Counted from the first letter of the stretch, positions 30,109 to 41,542 are shown. The stretch is 64,000 bases of DNA from Botryococcus braunii (GCA_002005505.1 MVGU01001159.1:1-64000); one strand, 5' to 3'. Program-made: numbers and translations. The notes: generated by a model not told the origin, from the sequence alone.

Positions 30109-30280
30109 CTCGCTGATGGCTAGTCCCTAATGTTAAGGGTGAGAAAGGCTGATCGGGTGTCGCGTTCGGACTCGCTGATGGCTAGTCCCTAATGTTGAGG
30201 GTGAGAAAGGCTGATCAGGTGTCGCGTTCGGACTCGCTGATGGCTAGTCCCTAATGTTGAGGGTGAGAAATGCTAAATCG
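30109..30280 (+). repeat. 62-bp tandem repeat, about 2.8 copies
   Basis: Units start CTCGCTGATGGCTAGTCCCT at 30109, 30171 and 30233; the third is partial. Confidence 0.85.
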
Positions 30281-30612
30281 GGAGTCGTGTGCCTCATTGA
30301 ACTGTCGTGCACTTGCGGAGTCAAGACCTCTTATCGGAACTGCTGTGTAATCAATGTCATGACTTGTCTTATGTGCCTGGCATTCCTTCCATGTTTTCCA
30401 GAGTGTGAAACTAGACATTGACTGGTTGTGTCTGGTCAATGATGTGTAGTCAATGCGATGTGTGGCTGATGTTGTGTGGCCAACGCGGTTTTCAAACCTT
30501 GAGTGGTCTTACATAGGGTCATATATGGGTCCAGTGTGGCTTGTGAGACCTCTCTATGTGTGTCTGTGTATGTGGTGTTGTGAAAATCCCTAAGGTATGC
30601 TGAGGTTTTTTT

Positions 30613-31060
30613 GACTTGGTGTTGAAAGTTTTTGGGTTGACCAGGAGTGAGTTGTGGGTACCAGAAGATTACAATTTTATCGTTGCGCAATGCATGCGCT
30701 TCACACCCTGACCTACAGTCTGGCATGGACCATAGAGTAATTGACCCAGAATGTTTAAGGGGATATACATTAATGACCTGGTGTTGAAAGTTTTTGGGCT
30801 GACCAAGAGTGAGTTGTGGGTACCACAAGATTACAATTGTATCGTTGCGCAATGCATGCGCTTCACGCCCTGACCTACAGTCTGGCATGGACCATAGGGT
30901 AATTGACCTAGAATGTTTAAGGTGATATACATGAATGACCTGATGTTGAAAGGTTTTGGGCTGACCAGGAGTGAGTTGTGGGTACCAGAAGATTACAATT
31001 TTATCGTTGCAATGCATGGTAGTTGACCCAGAATGTTTAAGGTGATATACATGAATGACT
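30613..31060 (+). repeat. 162-bp tandem repeat, about 2.8 copies
   Basis: Units start GACTTGGTGTTGAAAGT at about 30613, 30775 and 30937. The third unit lacks an internal part. Because 162 is a multiple of three, the minus strand stays open across the units. Confidence 0.85.
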
Positions 31061-32369
31061 CTAGGAATGCAAAGAGGGGTAGAAATAGCTGCAAGTTAGT
31101 CTTAATCCATGGTGCGGGCTACACAAAGGATATGAGTGTTAGATGGGCCAAATTATGAACACCAAAAATTGCTAACATGTAAAGCTAATTCTGATATTGA
31201 CATGAAAAAAGAATTGGTTTCTGAGGACAATGAATTAATTTGAAGAGTTTTGGGTTAATCTGTGACATAATGTGGTCAGGGGAAGCTCATCAGTTATCGT
31301 TGCGCGCGTGCGCGCGTTGCGTTTTTCGCGCAGTTGGATGTTGAGTAGCCTAATGTCTAGTAGTGATGATGAAGAGGATTTATTGTGCTCAACATGAGGT
31401 TACTGATAGGTACCTGTGATGACCCTAGCTCCTCAAGCAGAGGATGGTGATATTTGACCCAACACACGTAAGCGTTGGTGACTTTGTAAGTCATGTGTAT
31501 TGTTGCAGCAACGCCCTTAGAGACTGATCATACTACTGATGGTGTAAAGATAAGACTTTTTTAAGGGTTATGTGTATAAATAGGGTAGAAGTGAGCTACC
31601 ATCATTGTGACCAATACAAGTGAGCTTTGGGAGGTAGAATTGTCAGTTACAGACAATTTAATCCTAAGGCCTTGATGCATCGGTGCACCCTCACGTTAGA
31701 AAGCTAGACCGGGATAGCCAGTAAAATCAATGAAAGCTAGAGAGAGTTCTTACAGATAGCCACAGAGCCAAGTTTGGGAGTTGTGGCCATATGTGAGAAT
31801 TCTTGAAAAATTCCAGATGAAAGTCGTTGATATCCAGACTCTAGGTTATATAACATGAAACATAGTTGTTAGATGCGTTTTTGAGTGCAGGTCGTTTGTA
31901 ACGGTGTCTGTTTAGTCTTGATGCTTCAAATACTTAACCAAATAAAAGTATAGAGGTTGGAGAAATATAATTTGATCGACGGACCGTGAAACGTGTAATA
32001 GCACTTCCAGGGGAAGCAATGTGAGTTAGGGCAAGACAACTTGAAAGTACTCAAGCAGTAAGTCCTGGGTCATGTTGGTTGTGCAAGTATTGGCCTCCAT
32101 ATGGTGATAGAAAGGGAACTCACACAGGAAATCACGGTCGCAACTAGTTTCGATGTCGCGCCGCGGACTAAAGGGTCAGTTGAAATGTATGGGGGGCTTT
32201 GAAAGTGAGGGGATGGATTTTGAGTTTACATGTATGTTTAGCTGTCATGATCATCATGACGGGTACGTATTAAATTCATGTCGTCATTTGAACACGTCGA
32301 GGAGACTAGTCTTCAATTGTTGTCAGAGGTATTACTGCGGTATACATGAGTGGTGTCTGTGGACTTAGA

Positions 32370-32830
32370 ATAGCGTTGCAAAAAGTTGGAAAGGGTGTGT
32401 GTGAGGATGGTCGTGGAGTTGATACTCCAATGTTCAAGGACTTTGTGGCTAGCAGCAGGCTCGAGTCCAAGGATGTGGAGTCAGTAGGGTCAGGCACTCC
32501 TGGCCATCGGTATTGTGAGCTTAAAGGGTCACTCCGGTACATTGCCAACACCACCAGATCTGAAATTGCATAGGCAGTTGGTGTGTTGCCAAGGTACAGA
32601 ATGAGCCCTACCACTTCGCACTGGAGTGAAGCCATTCGAGTGCTGAAGTATCTTAGGGACACCCAAGAGTTAGCTTTAACTCTTGGAGGGAAGGTACCCG
32701 AGCGTGAAGGCTTTGTGGATGCCACTAAGCTAGGGAGGCCATAGGAGAGGGACTGGCAGATATCCCCTATGTGGAATCTGCTCACAATGTGGCTGAGTTT
32801 ATGACCAAACAACTTAACAAGTCCGTGGTG
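32370..32830 (+). pseudogene. Decayed copia RT/RNase H remnant in C
   Basis: Conceptual residues VDTPMFKDFVAS, GHRYCELKGSLRYIANTTR, an in-frame stop, AVGVLPRY, HWSEAIRVLKYL and EGFVDAT are recognisable. A deletion of most of RNase H follows, then GLADIPYVESAHNVAEFMTK. These match the C-terminal third of copia Pol in A, B and D and show that C descends from an autonomous relative. Confidence 0.85.
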
Positions 32831-32879
32831 TTAGTCATAGGGATTCACTAGGACTGAGAAGATACACATAAAGCATGCA

Positions 32880-32891
32880 GGCAAGGGGAAG
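32880..32891 (+). other. Polypurine tract of C
   Basis: GGCAAGGGGAAG directly before the 3' LTR. Confidence 0.87.
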
Positions 32892-33591
32892 TGTTGAGTT
32901 GTAAACATACATTATAGAATGCCTTGTGCTTTAGGTGATCTTCAAATTTACATTATTAGGATACGGGTCCACTATCCACATAAGGTACCTCAAGACACGT
33001 TCGGATGAGGTCTATTTCAAACATAAGGTACAATCTGATTTAGATTACGCGTTAGTGTGAAAGGACTATTAAAGCTGCGATCACCGCATAGTCGAGCAAC
33101 TGGTTTGGAAAGATACTGGGCACATAAGGATGCCAGTCTTGTTCATGCAGTTGCATGTGTCTAAAGAGCACACAGTCGTCAAGGACGGTAGCTGGAGTGG
33201 CACGAACTTACGACCTGTCTGCTTGCTTACAGGTGCGGTGACGCAGGGTGTGTATTGGTAATGTGTTCATGTTTGATTGATTGTTTGTAAGTGAACCATC
33301 TTAGTGGACAATCAAGTCTCCCAAACAGCTAAGGGACGGAGTCTTGATTGAGTATAGGAAGGTACTTGCTTTCAGCCGTCAGGAGCTTATCCGTGTGTAG
33401 ATGCTCATTGACAGATCAACATGTAACGGAACTGGTTTGGAAAGATACTGGGCACATAAGGATGCCAGTCTTGTTCATGCAGTTGCATGTGTCTAAAGAG
33501 CACACAGTCGTCAAGGACGGTAGCTGGAGTGGCACGAACTTACGACCTGTCTGCTTGCTTACAGGTGATGCCGAATGCCCATAACCTAACA
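32892..33591 (+). repeat. Element C 3' LTR (700 bp)
   Basis: Same as 28622-29321, with no difference seen. Confidence 0.93.
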
Positions 33592-35995
33592 CTCTGCTCT
33601 CCTTCCAGATACCCCCTCCCACATAGATCCGATAGGCTTTGGAGGAGGCTGAGTAACCAGTAAGCATCCCTGGCACAGTTTTAGGGGAAAACACAGAGCG
33701 CTGGACATCAGGAATGTGCACAAAGGCCAAGCAACCCCAGGTACGCAGTGGGGTTACATTTGGTTTGTAGCCAAAAAATAATTCTGATGGCGTGCGGTCC
33801 CTCCCGGTACTGGGACCCATGTTCAGTAGGGTGCATGCAGTTTCCAGGGCCTCCTTCCACAACGTTGGACTGGCAGCTGCAAAAGCCAGAAGAGTCCTGG
33901 TACGTTCCTTGAGGGTGCGATTGGCTCTTTCAGCCGCTCCATTCTGTTGCGGGGTGTAAGGAGCTGAGGTCTCCAATTTAGTCCCCTGGGATGCACAAAA
34001 TTCTTTGAACGTGGCATTCAGAAATTCAGTTCCACGGTCACACCGGACACACTTCACTTTGGTTTTCTTCTGGGTCTGCCAGTATAGAATGAGGTCCCTC
34101 ACAGCAGCACTGATGGCATCTTTGGACTTCACAGGCAGGACCGCCTTTAACTGAGATGACTCATCCAAAGCAGTCACCCAGTAACGTTCACCAGTTACTG
34201 CAGCAGGAAAAATGGGGCCCACAGTGTCAATATGTACTCTGTCAAGTGGTTCAACAGCTGGTCTACTGCTTATTCCAAATGGAGGCCGAGACGTCTTTCC
34301 CTCAATACATGCTTCACAGTAGACTGGACAATTGGAGCAGGGACATAGGGATGTATCAAGTCCCGAGACCAGGTCCTCATTGGTTAGGCGCTGCATCCAT
34401 GTTTCACCTGGATGTCCCATTCTGCTATGCCAGAGGTATCGTCTGGCACAGTTGTGTGAGTTTTGGGTGGGGGTTTTGGACTTCACAGCAGCTGAAATTC
34501 TTCTGTGGTTAACACTGGGACTCAGAGCTACAACTTGATGAATATAAAATAGCCCTTTCTCTGCACTGATCCGAGACCTCCAGCTGTTTGGACCACAGAC
34601 TTCAGTGAACGCTCCAACATCATCTGTGCGAAAGACTGCCCCATCCCGCAATGCTGCAGATACTGACAGTATGTTTGAGGTTGCAGAAGGAACACACTGA
34701 ACATGATGTATCCACAGGGGAACTCCCACTCGACTGAGGATGCAGACAGAGCCTGATGCTACAATTCCTCCAGTGGCATCTGAAGTGGCCAGATGTAATG
34801 GGATGGGTTTGGCATGCACAGTTGGATTATGTAGTAGGGTCACATCATTCACCAGATGTACAGATGCTCCACTGTCAACCAGCCAGGATTGCAGAGACGA
34901 ATTTCTGACAGGAGTCTTCAGGATGTTGAGGGAAATTATGTATGGCATACCTCCAGGTGGTGGAGGTGGGGGAGCTGGGGGTTGGAACCATGCCGGAAAG
35001 GCATCCAGTCCAGGGTGCGCCAGCTGGGCTGCAGGAGGGTGTGGGCCACCCATATGTGGAGGTCCCTGTGGCCACATTCCCTGCAATTGTTGGACCGCTG
35101 CCACTACGTTCCGTTGGGTCTCCTCGTCCCGCTTCCTCTTTCGACAGTCCCTCCAGTAATGCCCCTTCTTATTGCAGTAGTTGCAGATGCCCTTAGTCTC
35201 GGACTTGGCCTCAGAGACAGTTGGTTGGGCCTGCTGATGGACTGCACTGGCAGCTGGTGGGGTATTGGCTCCACTGGAGCCTTGTCCAAGAGCCAAAACC
35301 CTTGGTTGGCGAGGAGCATATTCATCAAAACCCACTGCAGCTGCTGTGTTGCGCAGAAGTCCAGCCAGCTTCTCCAGGGGTTGTGCTGCAGCAGTTGTGA
35401 TCATTCCTGGCTCTTTAGCTGCATCAGGCAAGCCCTGCACAATCTGGGTTGCAACGTGTGCATCCAGTAGAGCATGGTTGTTCCTGTCAAGGCATGCCTT
35501 CAGGTTGATCATTCTGTTGACATATTGCGAAATCGTCTCGTCATGTTTCATTCCCTGGCTCATTTCTTGGAGCCAATCTGCATTGGCCTCGATATTATAT
35601 CCACCAATAAACTTTCTGCAGATGAACTCATATGCATCATAAGCAGAGGGCAGATTAGACAGAGGTCCCAGCCATTCCTCTGGGACTGACTCATAAATCA
35701 GTAACATTGCGGCTGCGTCATGTGCTGTACCAGGCATAGCCTCCAGGATGGCAGGCAAAGACCCTTTTGACTCATTTGCTGCCAAAAATGCATTCTTCCA
35801 AACAATAATATTTGTCCCCCGTTCCTTCAGTTTTATGTGTACCTTGACATTTGTTGGGATAATCTTGGGCAGCTCATCTCCGCTGCCTCTTGAGGTGCTG
35901 GGAGTACACGGTTCTCTGATGGGTGTGGATGAGGCTGGTTCACTGCTTGACGTTGATGCTCCACTAGCTGATGATCCTTTCTTCTTGGAAGTCAT
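33592..35995 (-). CDS. gag-pol: Element B Gag, protease, integrase (upstream of C insertion)
   Basis: ATG 35995 (MTSKKKGSSASG). Gag has the capsid-like region (VPEEWLGPLSNLPSAYDAY, FICRKFIGGYN) and CCHC knuckle CNYCNKKGHYWRDC. Protease has LVDSGASVHLVND. Integrase has HSRMGHPG, CEACIEGK, HIDTVGPIFPAAVTGERYW, RCDRGTEF and APYTPQQNGAAERANR. It is interrupted at 33592 within GGGIWKESR by element C. Beyond this point the frame reads by chance into the C LTR. The same frame resumes at 28621. Confidence 0.94.
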
Positions 35996-36021
35996 AATTC
36001 CCCAGTTGTCTTATAACTCCA

Positions 36022-36264
36022 TTACTCGCAAGGTAGCAGCAAGATCTTACTTCTGAACCAGGTGGGTTGAGCTAACGGACAGCCAACGTGAAGGTGAAAG
36101 ATGTAGTCTTTGACGATAAAGGCTCTCTCGTCAGGATTGCGGTCTCCACGTTGTCCTCCTTCTCTGATTAGTTCGTTGTATGACGGAGGTCCTGATCTCA
36201 AGCGCGCTGGAACGTTGAGGTTGGTGGTCTTCCTGGCTGTTTGCTTTGTCCGCTTCTTCGCCAT
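36022..36264 (-). CDS. ORF0 of B: shortened 80-aa protein with exact H3-tail octamer
   Basis: ATG 36264 to TAA 36022, 26 nt before the gag ATG. The N-terminus is MAKKRTKQTARKTTNLNVPA. RTKQTARK is identical to histone H3 residues 2-9, including the Lys-4 and Lys-9 positions. It continues with the core shared with A and D (PPSYNELIREGGQRGDRNPD, ERAFIVKDY), then stops early where A and D go on for about 95 more residues. The downstream half is missing at DNA level. Whether the short form is functional is unknown. The tail match in a copy with identical LTRs argues that the tail is a maintained part of the protein. Confidence 0.78.
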   Translation of the reverse strand: MAKKRTKQTARKTTNLNVPARLRSGPPSYNELIREGGQRGDRNPDERAFIVKDYIFHLHVGCPLAQPTWFRSKILLLPCE

Positions 36265-36318
36265 TCACAGTCTAGTGAGCTCCGATTTAGGCGCCACCCA
36301 CTCTCAGCATCCGAGCCC

Positions 36319-36332
36319 GTGGGCCCATAACC
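36319..36332 (-). other. Primer-binding site of B (half-tRNA type)
   Basis: The minus strand reads GGTTATGGGCCCAC next to the 5' LTR, complementary to the initiator tRNA-Met anticodon arm. Confidence 0.85.
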
Positions 36333-37023
36333 TGAAATATTCTGGGCTTGGCGTATCCTGCATGGTGGCGGCACGGAGGGTGTTAGACGATGTCCTCCTA
36401 CTTGTGCGTTGTTAAGTAGGCACGGACATATACAAGTCAAGGACTGGTTAGCAACTGATTGATAGACACCCGGAGTGCCACTATAGTTCCAACCAAGTGT
36501 TACAATATCTCTCATCTCTCCTAACAAGGTGACGCAGTTCAAACACGCCTAACCTGCTCTCACCCAGGTCGTGTTCATTACTTTGTCCGATGAGCTAAAC
36601 TCAACTCTATATGTCTAACATGTTCTAACAATGTTCATCTGAGTGCTAAATCCAGGAATACAATAAGGATTAAGTCACCTGCATGGTGGCGGCACGGAGG
36701 GTGTTAGACGATGTCCTCCTACTTGTGCGTTGTTAAGTAGGCACGGACATATACAAGTCAAGGACTGGTTAGCAACTGATTGATAGACACCCGGAGTGCC
36801 ACTATAGTTCCAACCAAGTGCCTTCCCTATCCGTGCTTGCCCCATATGCCTCCTTTCTACAAACGTGTCTGTAACTTGCGTTATGATAGTCTTCGTTCAA
36901 ATGCATGTATTGCCTGGCAGAACTCAGGGTTCTGCCTCTCTTTCCTAATTGGTATTGTCTTCATACGGAGACTTGCCATTATTACTCCTCTGAGGGAAAG
37001 GCATAAAATTAATTAACACAACA
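36333..37023 (-). repeat. Element B 5' LTR (691 bp)
   Basis: No difference from the left LTR seen by eye. Palindrome at 36916-36936. Confidence 0.93.
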
Positions 37024-37028
37024 GATGA

Positions 37029-37632
37029 TCCCAAGTCAACATACTGTACAAATCCGCATAAGGTACCTATTCCAGTTCATGCCGAACGACTCGGGTTGCG
37101 TTGGCTCTGAACCATGATCCAAAAGGAACAAACAAACAAACAAACAAACAAAGAAACAAAGAAACAAAGTCCAACGTTCCCAAAAGTCCCAACAACACAA
37201 ACTTCCAAGGTCCAAGATTTCAAGAGAGTCCAAGTCCCCCTATTGACATAGACAGTCCAAGACCTGCCAGTCTCATAGAAGAATCCCCAATCCCTCTCCA
37301 ATTTCCAAGTCCCTTCTAGTCACATAGTCCACCAATCACCAGAAAAAAGTGCCCAGGATCCACAACTGATTGCTTGTGCTAGCAGATTTACTCCCCCCCC
37401 ACCTATCCAAAGCGTGCAGACTCCGGGCTGCAACATGCCATGGTGTGTGACATCTGTCCACCCACACCGGAGTGGGCGACCCACTCCCAATCCCATCCCG
37501 AGGGGGTGCACACATTTGCAATCCTACCACCGGCTTGTCTGTGCAGATCCTTGCGTACCCGACAAGGACTCCCTCCTAAAGAGAGCAAAGACAAGGTAAC
37601 CGACCGGAGGAGCGGGCAGCAGGGGGAAGGCC
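37029..37632 (-). other. Element F 3' UTR, middle part
   Basis: Downstream of the chromodomain, cut by the B insertion at 37024-37028. It includes an AAAC repeat (about 37130-37165). Chance open frames occur, but nothing recognisable is seen. The next stretch, 24760-24908, lies between E and B and is also non-coding F sequence; it includes the small inverted repeat GGAACTTC...GAAGTTCC. Confidence 0.6.
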
Positions 37633-39549
37633 TCAAACGGCCGTCTCGCCCCACTTGGGCGGGCCCAACTCCTGGTGACGGTGGTAGGCGTTGATGGTGT
37701 CCTTCGCGTGGTCGAACATGTCCAAGGGCTCCCAATCGTCTCCGACGTCATAACCTGACCACACTACCCAGTATTGGTAGGCTGGGGTACCGTCCGGGAA
37801 GTGGAGGGCCCGGTTCCCCTTCATCAAGGGACGGTGACTGAGGATGCCGTCCACGACGTACTCGGCATTCTCCGTGCCGTCATCGCCCTTGACCATGCGT
37901 GGTCCCGGCTGGTATTTGTAAATGCTGAGGCGGTCTGGGTTACGTGGCCCCTTGTAGAGGTCCACATATTCCACGTTTATGCGTGGGTGAAACTTCAGGG
38001 CGGCGGGGACGTCCAGCTCAACAGAGTTGGGATGGACGGCAGTGACCCGGAAGGGTCCAATCCGGCGCCTGGCAAGCTTTATGTACTTCTGCGACGTCAG
38101 GGCGGCTGGGAACTTCGTCCGAAGGAGAACAAGGTCCCCCTCCTTATAGATCACAGCCCGGCGGTGGCGGTTCGCCTGGGCCGCCTGCCGCTCCTGAGCT
38201 GCAGCCAAAAACTTCCGTGCAAGAGTAAGGGAGTCTTGCATCTTCCGGAGGAAAAGATCTGCCCGATCTGCTTTTCCCCCCTCCATGTGTCCCATAGCAA
38301 ATGGAATGTTTGGATCCTGTCCATATGTCAAGCGGAACGGTGTGGTGTTGATCGAGGCTTGCCATGTATTGTTATAGGCAAACTCTGCAACAGCCAGATG
38401 GTTTTCCCATTCGTTAGGCTTATCCCAAACATAATGTTTGAGGTAGTCCTCAAGAATCCTGTTAACCCGTTCCGTTTGTCCGTCAGATTGTGGATGATAG
38501 GCTGTAGACCGTGCGGGTTTGCAGCCTGTTAAATTTAGGAGTATATCCATAGATTTACTCACAAACTTAGGATCCCTATCCGACACAAGTTCCTCTGGAA
38601 ATCCGTGGTATCTCCAGACTTTATCCCTTAGCAAAACTGCTACATCATATGAGTCAGCTTTTGTGGTGGTGGGCACAAAGTGAGCACACTTACTTAACCG
38701 GTCCACCACAACCCATATGGCATCATTCTCGTTTGCACTCCGTGGCAACCCCGTTATGAAATCCATGGAAATGCTTTGCCATTTCCTAGTCTGGATTTGC
38801 AAGGGGTGAAGGAGGCCTGCGGGCAACTTGTTTGAAGCTTTGACCCTTTGACAAGAATCACAGTAGGCAACATATTCCCGCACGTCCTCTGTCATTCCCG
38901 GCCACCACCATTCCCGTTTCACCAGTTCATACATCTTGGCAAAACCAGGGTGTCCCACATACAAAGGTTCATGCAATGCCTTGAGTATATCTTGTCTTAG
39001 GTTTCTCCCCACGACTCCTTCCCCATCCTTCACCTCATAATGCCCTGGGACATACTTCCGTCCCTCCTTCCCATATTCCCACATCCCATTCCTGAAATGC
39101 ACCTTCCTTATGTTCGACCTCTTTCCCAACCACTCATCATCCATGTAAGCCCTCTTTACTAACTCCAGGAAGGGTTCACACGTGTCAAGCTGCTGGGTGA
39201 CTCCGCTCGGGCGGGCCCTCCCGCCGGAGTCCATTGCGACCCGGGGCTTGACACTCCTGAGCTCGGGCTCCGCTGGCTCGACGTTGCGTCGGAGCTGCCT
39301 GGCCGCGAGGATTGGGACCCTGGACAAGGCATCTGCGACATTAGTCTTGCCTGGCTCCCAAACCCAGAGTATGTCAAACTCCTGCAATCGCTCACCCCAC
39401 CTAGCTCTTCTCGGGCTTAGTCCTGCCTGTTGTTGCAAAAAGGTATTACACTTATGGTCAGTGGTTACGGTGACTGGTTTTCCTAACACATAACATCTCC
39501 ATTCCCGTAGAGCATACACTACAGCCAGCAATTCCCTTTCCGTAGCGGA
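37633..39549 (-). CDS. pol: Element F RNase H end, integrase and chromodomain
   Basis: In frame after the TAA; the start codon given by family alignment is upstream. RNase H has ELLAVVYALREWRCYV and TVTTDHKCNTFL. Integrase has an HHCC finger (HEPLYVGHPGF...CDSCQRVKAS) and the core (MDFITGLPRS, VSDRDPKFV, TAYHPQSDGQTERVNRILED). The C-terminal domain contains RRIGPFRVTAVHPNSVELD. A chromodomain-like end follows (YVVDGILSHRPL...YQYWVVWSGYDVGDDWEPLD, DTINAYHRHQ). It ends at TGA 37633. Confidence 0.92.
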   Translation of the reverse strand, partial: SATERELLAVVYALREWRCYVLGKPVTVTTDHKCNTFLQQQAGLSPRRARWGERLQEFDILWVWEPGKTNVADALSRVPILAARQLRRNVEPAEPELRSVKPRVAMDSGGRARPSGVTQQLDTCEPFLELVKRAYMDDEWLGKRSNIRKVHFRNGMWEYGKEGRKYVPGHYEVKDGEGVVGRNLRQDILKALHEPLYVGHPGFAKMYELVKREWWWPGMTEDVREYVAYCDSCQRVKASNKLPAGLLHPLQIQTRKWQSISMDFITGLPRSANENDAIWVVVDRLSKCAHFVPTTTKADSYDVAVLLRDKVWRYHGFPEELVSDRDPKFVSKSMDILLNLTGCKPARSTAYHPQSDGQTERVNRILEDYLKHYVWDKPNEWENHLAVAEFAYNNTWQASINTTPFRLTYGQDPNIPFAMGHMEGGKADRADLFLRKMQDSLTLARKFLAAAQERQAAQANRHRRAVIYKEGDLVLLRTKFPAALTSQKYIKLARRRIGPFRVTAVHPNSVELDVPAALKFHPRINVEYVDLYKGPRNPDRLSIYKYQPGPRMVKGDDGTENAEYVVDGILSHRPLMKGNRALHFPDGTPAYQYWVVWSGYDVGDDWEPLDMFDHAKDTINAYHRHQELGPPKWGETAV

Positions 39550-39552
39550 TTA

Positions 39553-40272
39553 GTTACGCTCTGCACTATTCAACTTTTTGCTATAGTATGCTACTACTTT
39601 CCCGTCCTGCATGAGAACTGCTCCCACCCCAAAATCACTTGCATCACATGTCACTTGGAATGGTTTCCGAAGATCAGGTAGTGATAAGATAGGGGCCTCT
39701 ACCAAAGCAGTCTTCAATGCTGAAAAAGATTCCTCCTGTTCCAATTCCCATTCCCATGCCCTCTTGCTGCTTGACAACTTTGTTAAGGGAGCAGCGATGG
39801 CACTGAAGTCCCTTATAAACTTCCTGAAGTAGTTTGCAAGGCCCAGAAACCTACGGACATCCGTGGTGTTTTTGGGTACGGGCCATTCCTTGACTACTTC
39901 CACCTTTTGTGGGTCAACCTTTAATCCATCCCTTCCAATGATATGCCCCAAGTATCGAAGTTCAGAACGCATGAACTCACACTTGGGTAGCTTGGCAAAG
40001 AGTTGCTTCTCTCGCAAGCGAGCGAAGACTTGTTCCAAATGAACATAATGCATGTTTTCATCATTGCTGAAAATGAGCACATCATCCAAATAGACAACGA
40101 CAAATCCCTCCCGAATAAAATCATGGAAGATTTCATTCATCAGCCGCTGAAAAGTGGCCGGAGCATTCGTTAAAACAAAGGGGAGCACCAGAAACTCGTA
40201 CAACCCAAATGGTGTTCTAAATGCTGTCTTTGGGATATCTTCTTCTTTAAGCCGGACCTGATGGTATCCGCT
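39553..40272 (-). CDS. pol: Element F RT palm and RNase H N part, ends at in-frame TAA
   Basis: Continues from the TAG with SGYHQVRLKEED-like residues. It has VLPFVLTNAPATFQRLMN, the catalytic VYLDDVLIFS, FLGLANYFRKFIRDFS, and RNase H VTCDASDFGVGAVLMQDGK. TAA at 39550-39552 falls where relatives have Tyr in ERNYSATERE. Confidence 0.9.
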
Positions 40273-40275
40273 CTA

Positions 40276-40790
40276 TAAGTCCAGGCTTGAGAAGACCTTT
40301 GCTCCTTTGAGCCTATCAAGCAAATCATCAATCCGGGGCAAGGGGTACCTATCCGGAATGGTAATCTGGTTGACAGCTCTATAATCAATTACCATCCTAT
40401 AAGTTCCTTCCTTCTTTTTAACAAAAAGAATAGGAGATGCATAAGGTGAGTGACTGGGCCGGATGTGCCCTAATGCGAGAAGCTCATCCACTGCTTTAGT
40501 ACACCCTTCCATTTCTAGAGAAGATAAACGATAAGCAGGCTTATTAGGAGGTACAGAGCCAGGTTGTATCCTGATGGTGTGATACACCTGTCTGTGCGGT
40601 GGCAATCCTGGCAAACCTTGAGGAAACAAATCACTGTACTCCCTAAGGAGCACCCCCAATTGTTCCGGTTTGCCCTTCAACACCTCCTCCAGTCCCAAGG
40701 ATCCCGTGAGCTTACCCGACGACGACGTTGGCTTCTCCTCCTCCCCCTCCATTATTCCCTCTTCCTCCCCCTCCACTAGGGGTTCCGAGA
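40276..40790 (-). CDS. pol: Element F linker and RT fingers, ends at in-frame TAG
   Basis: Starts at the G insertion. It has RT N-terminal motifs [42 protein letters not shown] and FSSLDL, then TAG at 40273-40275 directly before SGYHQ, where gypsy elements have a polar residue. The frame continues after it. Confidence 0.9.
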
Positions 40791-41542
40791 CACTCCGCCA
40801 AATAAATAAGTACAATCGAATTTTCAACCGCGGATTGTACCCCTTGAAAGGCGTTGCCCGGACCTGGCAGTATCATCACGTGTAGTCCACGTGGAGTACT
40901 TTCAGAACAAAAGCTTAGCTCGATGCCCCGAAAAAATTTCGCGCCTTGGGCACATACAGGAGTGGTGAAGACGCAAGCCGCAGAGAAGGGTAGCCCAACT
41001 ACAACCGGTCAGTCTTGGGTCCGCTTGCATTTACTTTTAAATTAAAAGTAAGCCAAGTCTTTGTGTGGGAGTGGAGGAAACGTGCGTGGAGGGGGATGGT
41101 GGGGTACCGGATGTTGGCTCCGTTGTAGCAGTTCCAAGGTTAAGTTGCGAATCACGGCTTTTCAGCACTTTTCGGTTCCACATTTGGAGCTACAGTTTAG
41201 TAAGTATGCATTTTCAATGTGGTGGGCTGGCTTTATTTGAGGCTTCGCTCCTTGTTAGAGGCGAGATTGGGCACACGGGCCCGGGAATGCTATTTGTCTG
41301 ATGGGGGACCGGGCTTAAAGCATGTGGGTTCGAGCGTGCCTAAGTGAAGGAACTCAGATTTTGGGGGCCTTTGGTTGCTTGCGCAATACTACGTTCAATA
41401 GTTGAAACCAGCAAAGTTCCATTTTGCGCAACGAAAACATACTTACTTAGGGACTATTTAACGCTTTTGGCAAAGGGGGACACTGCCTAATGAGTCTGTG
41501 GACCAGCTGGAAAGCCATTGCACTTATTTATTTGGGGGAGTG
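40791..41542. repeat. G left 752-bp TIR unit
   Basis: Terminal inverted repeats of about 24 bp with one or two mismatches. About six differences from the right unit, for example AGCCAAGTC versus AGCAAAGTC. Confidence 0.85.

Larger units (their letters stand above)
29337..32340 (+). other. Non-coding interior of C
   Basis: No protein domain recognised. Small ORFs are present (for example ATG near 29365, 82 codons) without recognisable similarity. The stretch includes the tandem arrays listed separately. Confidence 0.6.
28622..33591 (+). mobile_element. Element C: non-autonomous copia-derived LTR element
   Basis: Apparently identical 700-bp LTRs (28622-29321 and 32892-33591; TGTTGAGTTG...CCTAACA) are flanked by CTCTG (28617-28621 and 33592-33596). 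It has a half-tRNA primer site and a polypurine tract, but the 3.57-kb interior is mostly non-coding. It contains two tandem arrays and a decayed RT/RNase H remnant at the 3' end. It is on the plus strand, opposite to its host B. It must use enzymes made by another copia element. Confidence 0.94.
24909..37023 (-). mobile_element. Element B: copia retrotransposon split by C
   Basis: LTRs 24909-25599 and 36333-37023 (691 bp) look identical and are flanked by the duplication GATGA (24904-24908 and 37024-37028). Removing C plus CTCTG leaves 7140 bp and a single open gag-pol frame of about 1800 codons. ORF0 is shortened. It is related to A and D. Confidence 0.95.

Noticed and set aside
30436..31017. 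193-codon minus-strand frame with repeated peptide in element C
   Set aside because: Created by a 162-bp tandem repeat whose length is a multiple of three. No domain, and antisense to the element.
30109..31060. CRISPR array
   Set aside because: Units of 62 and 162 bp are directly adjacent without unique spacers, in a eukaryotic retroelement.
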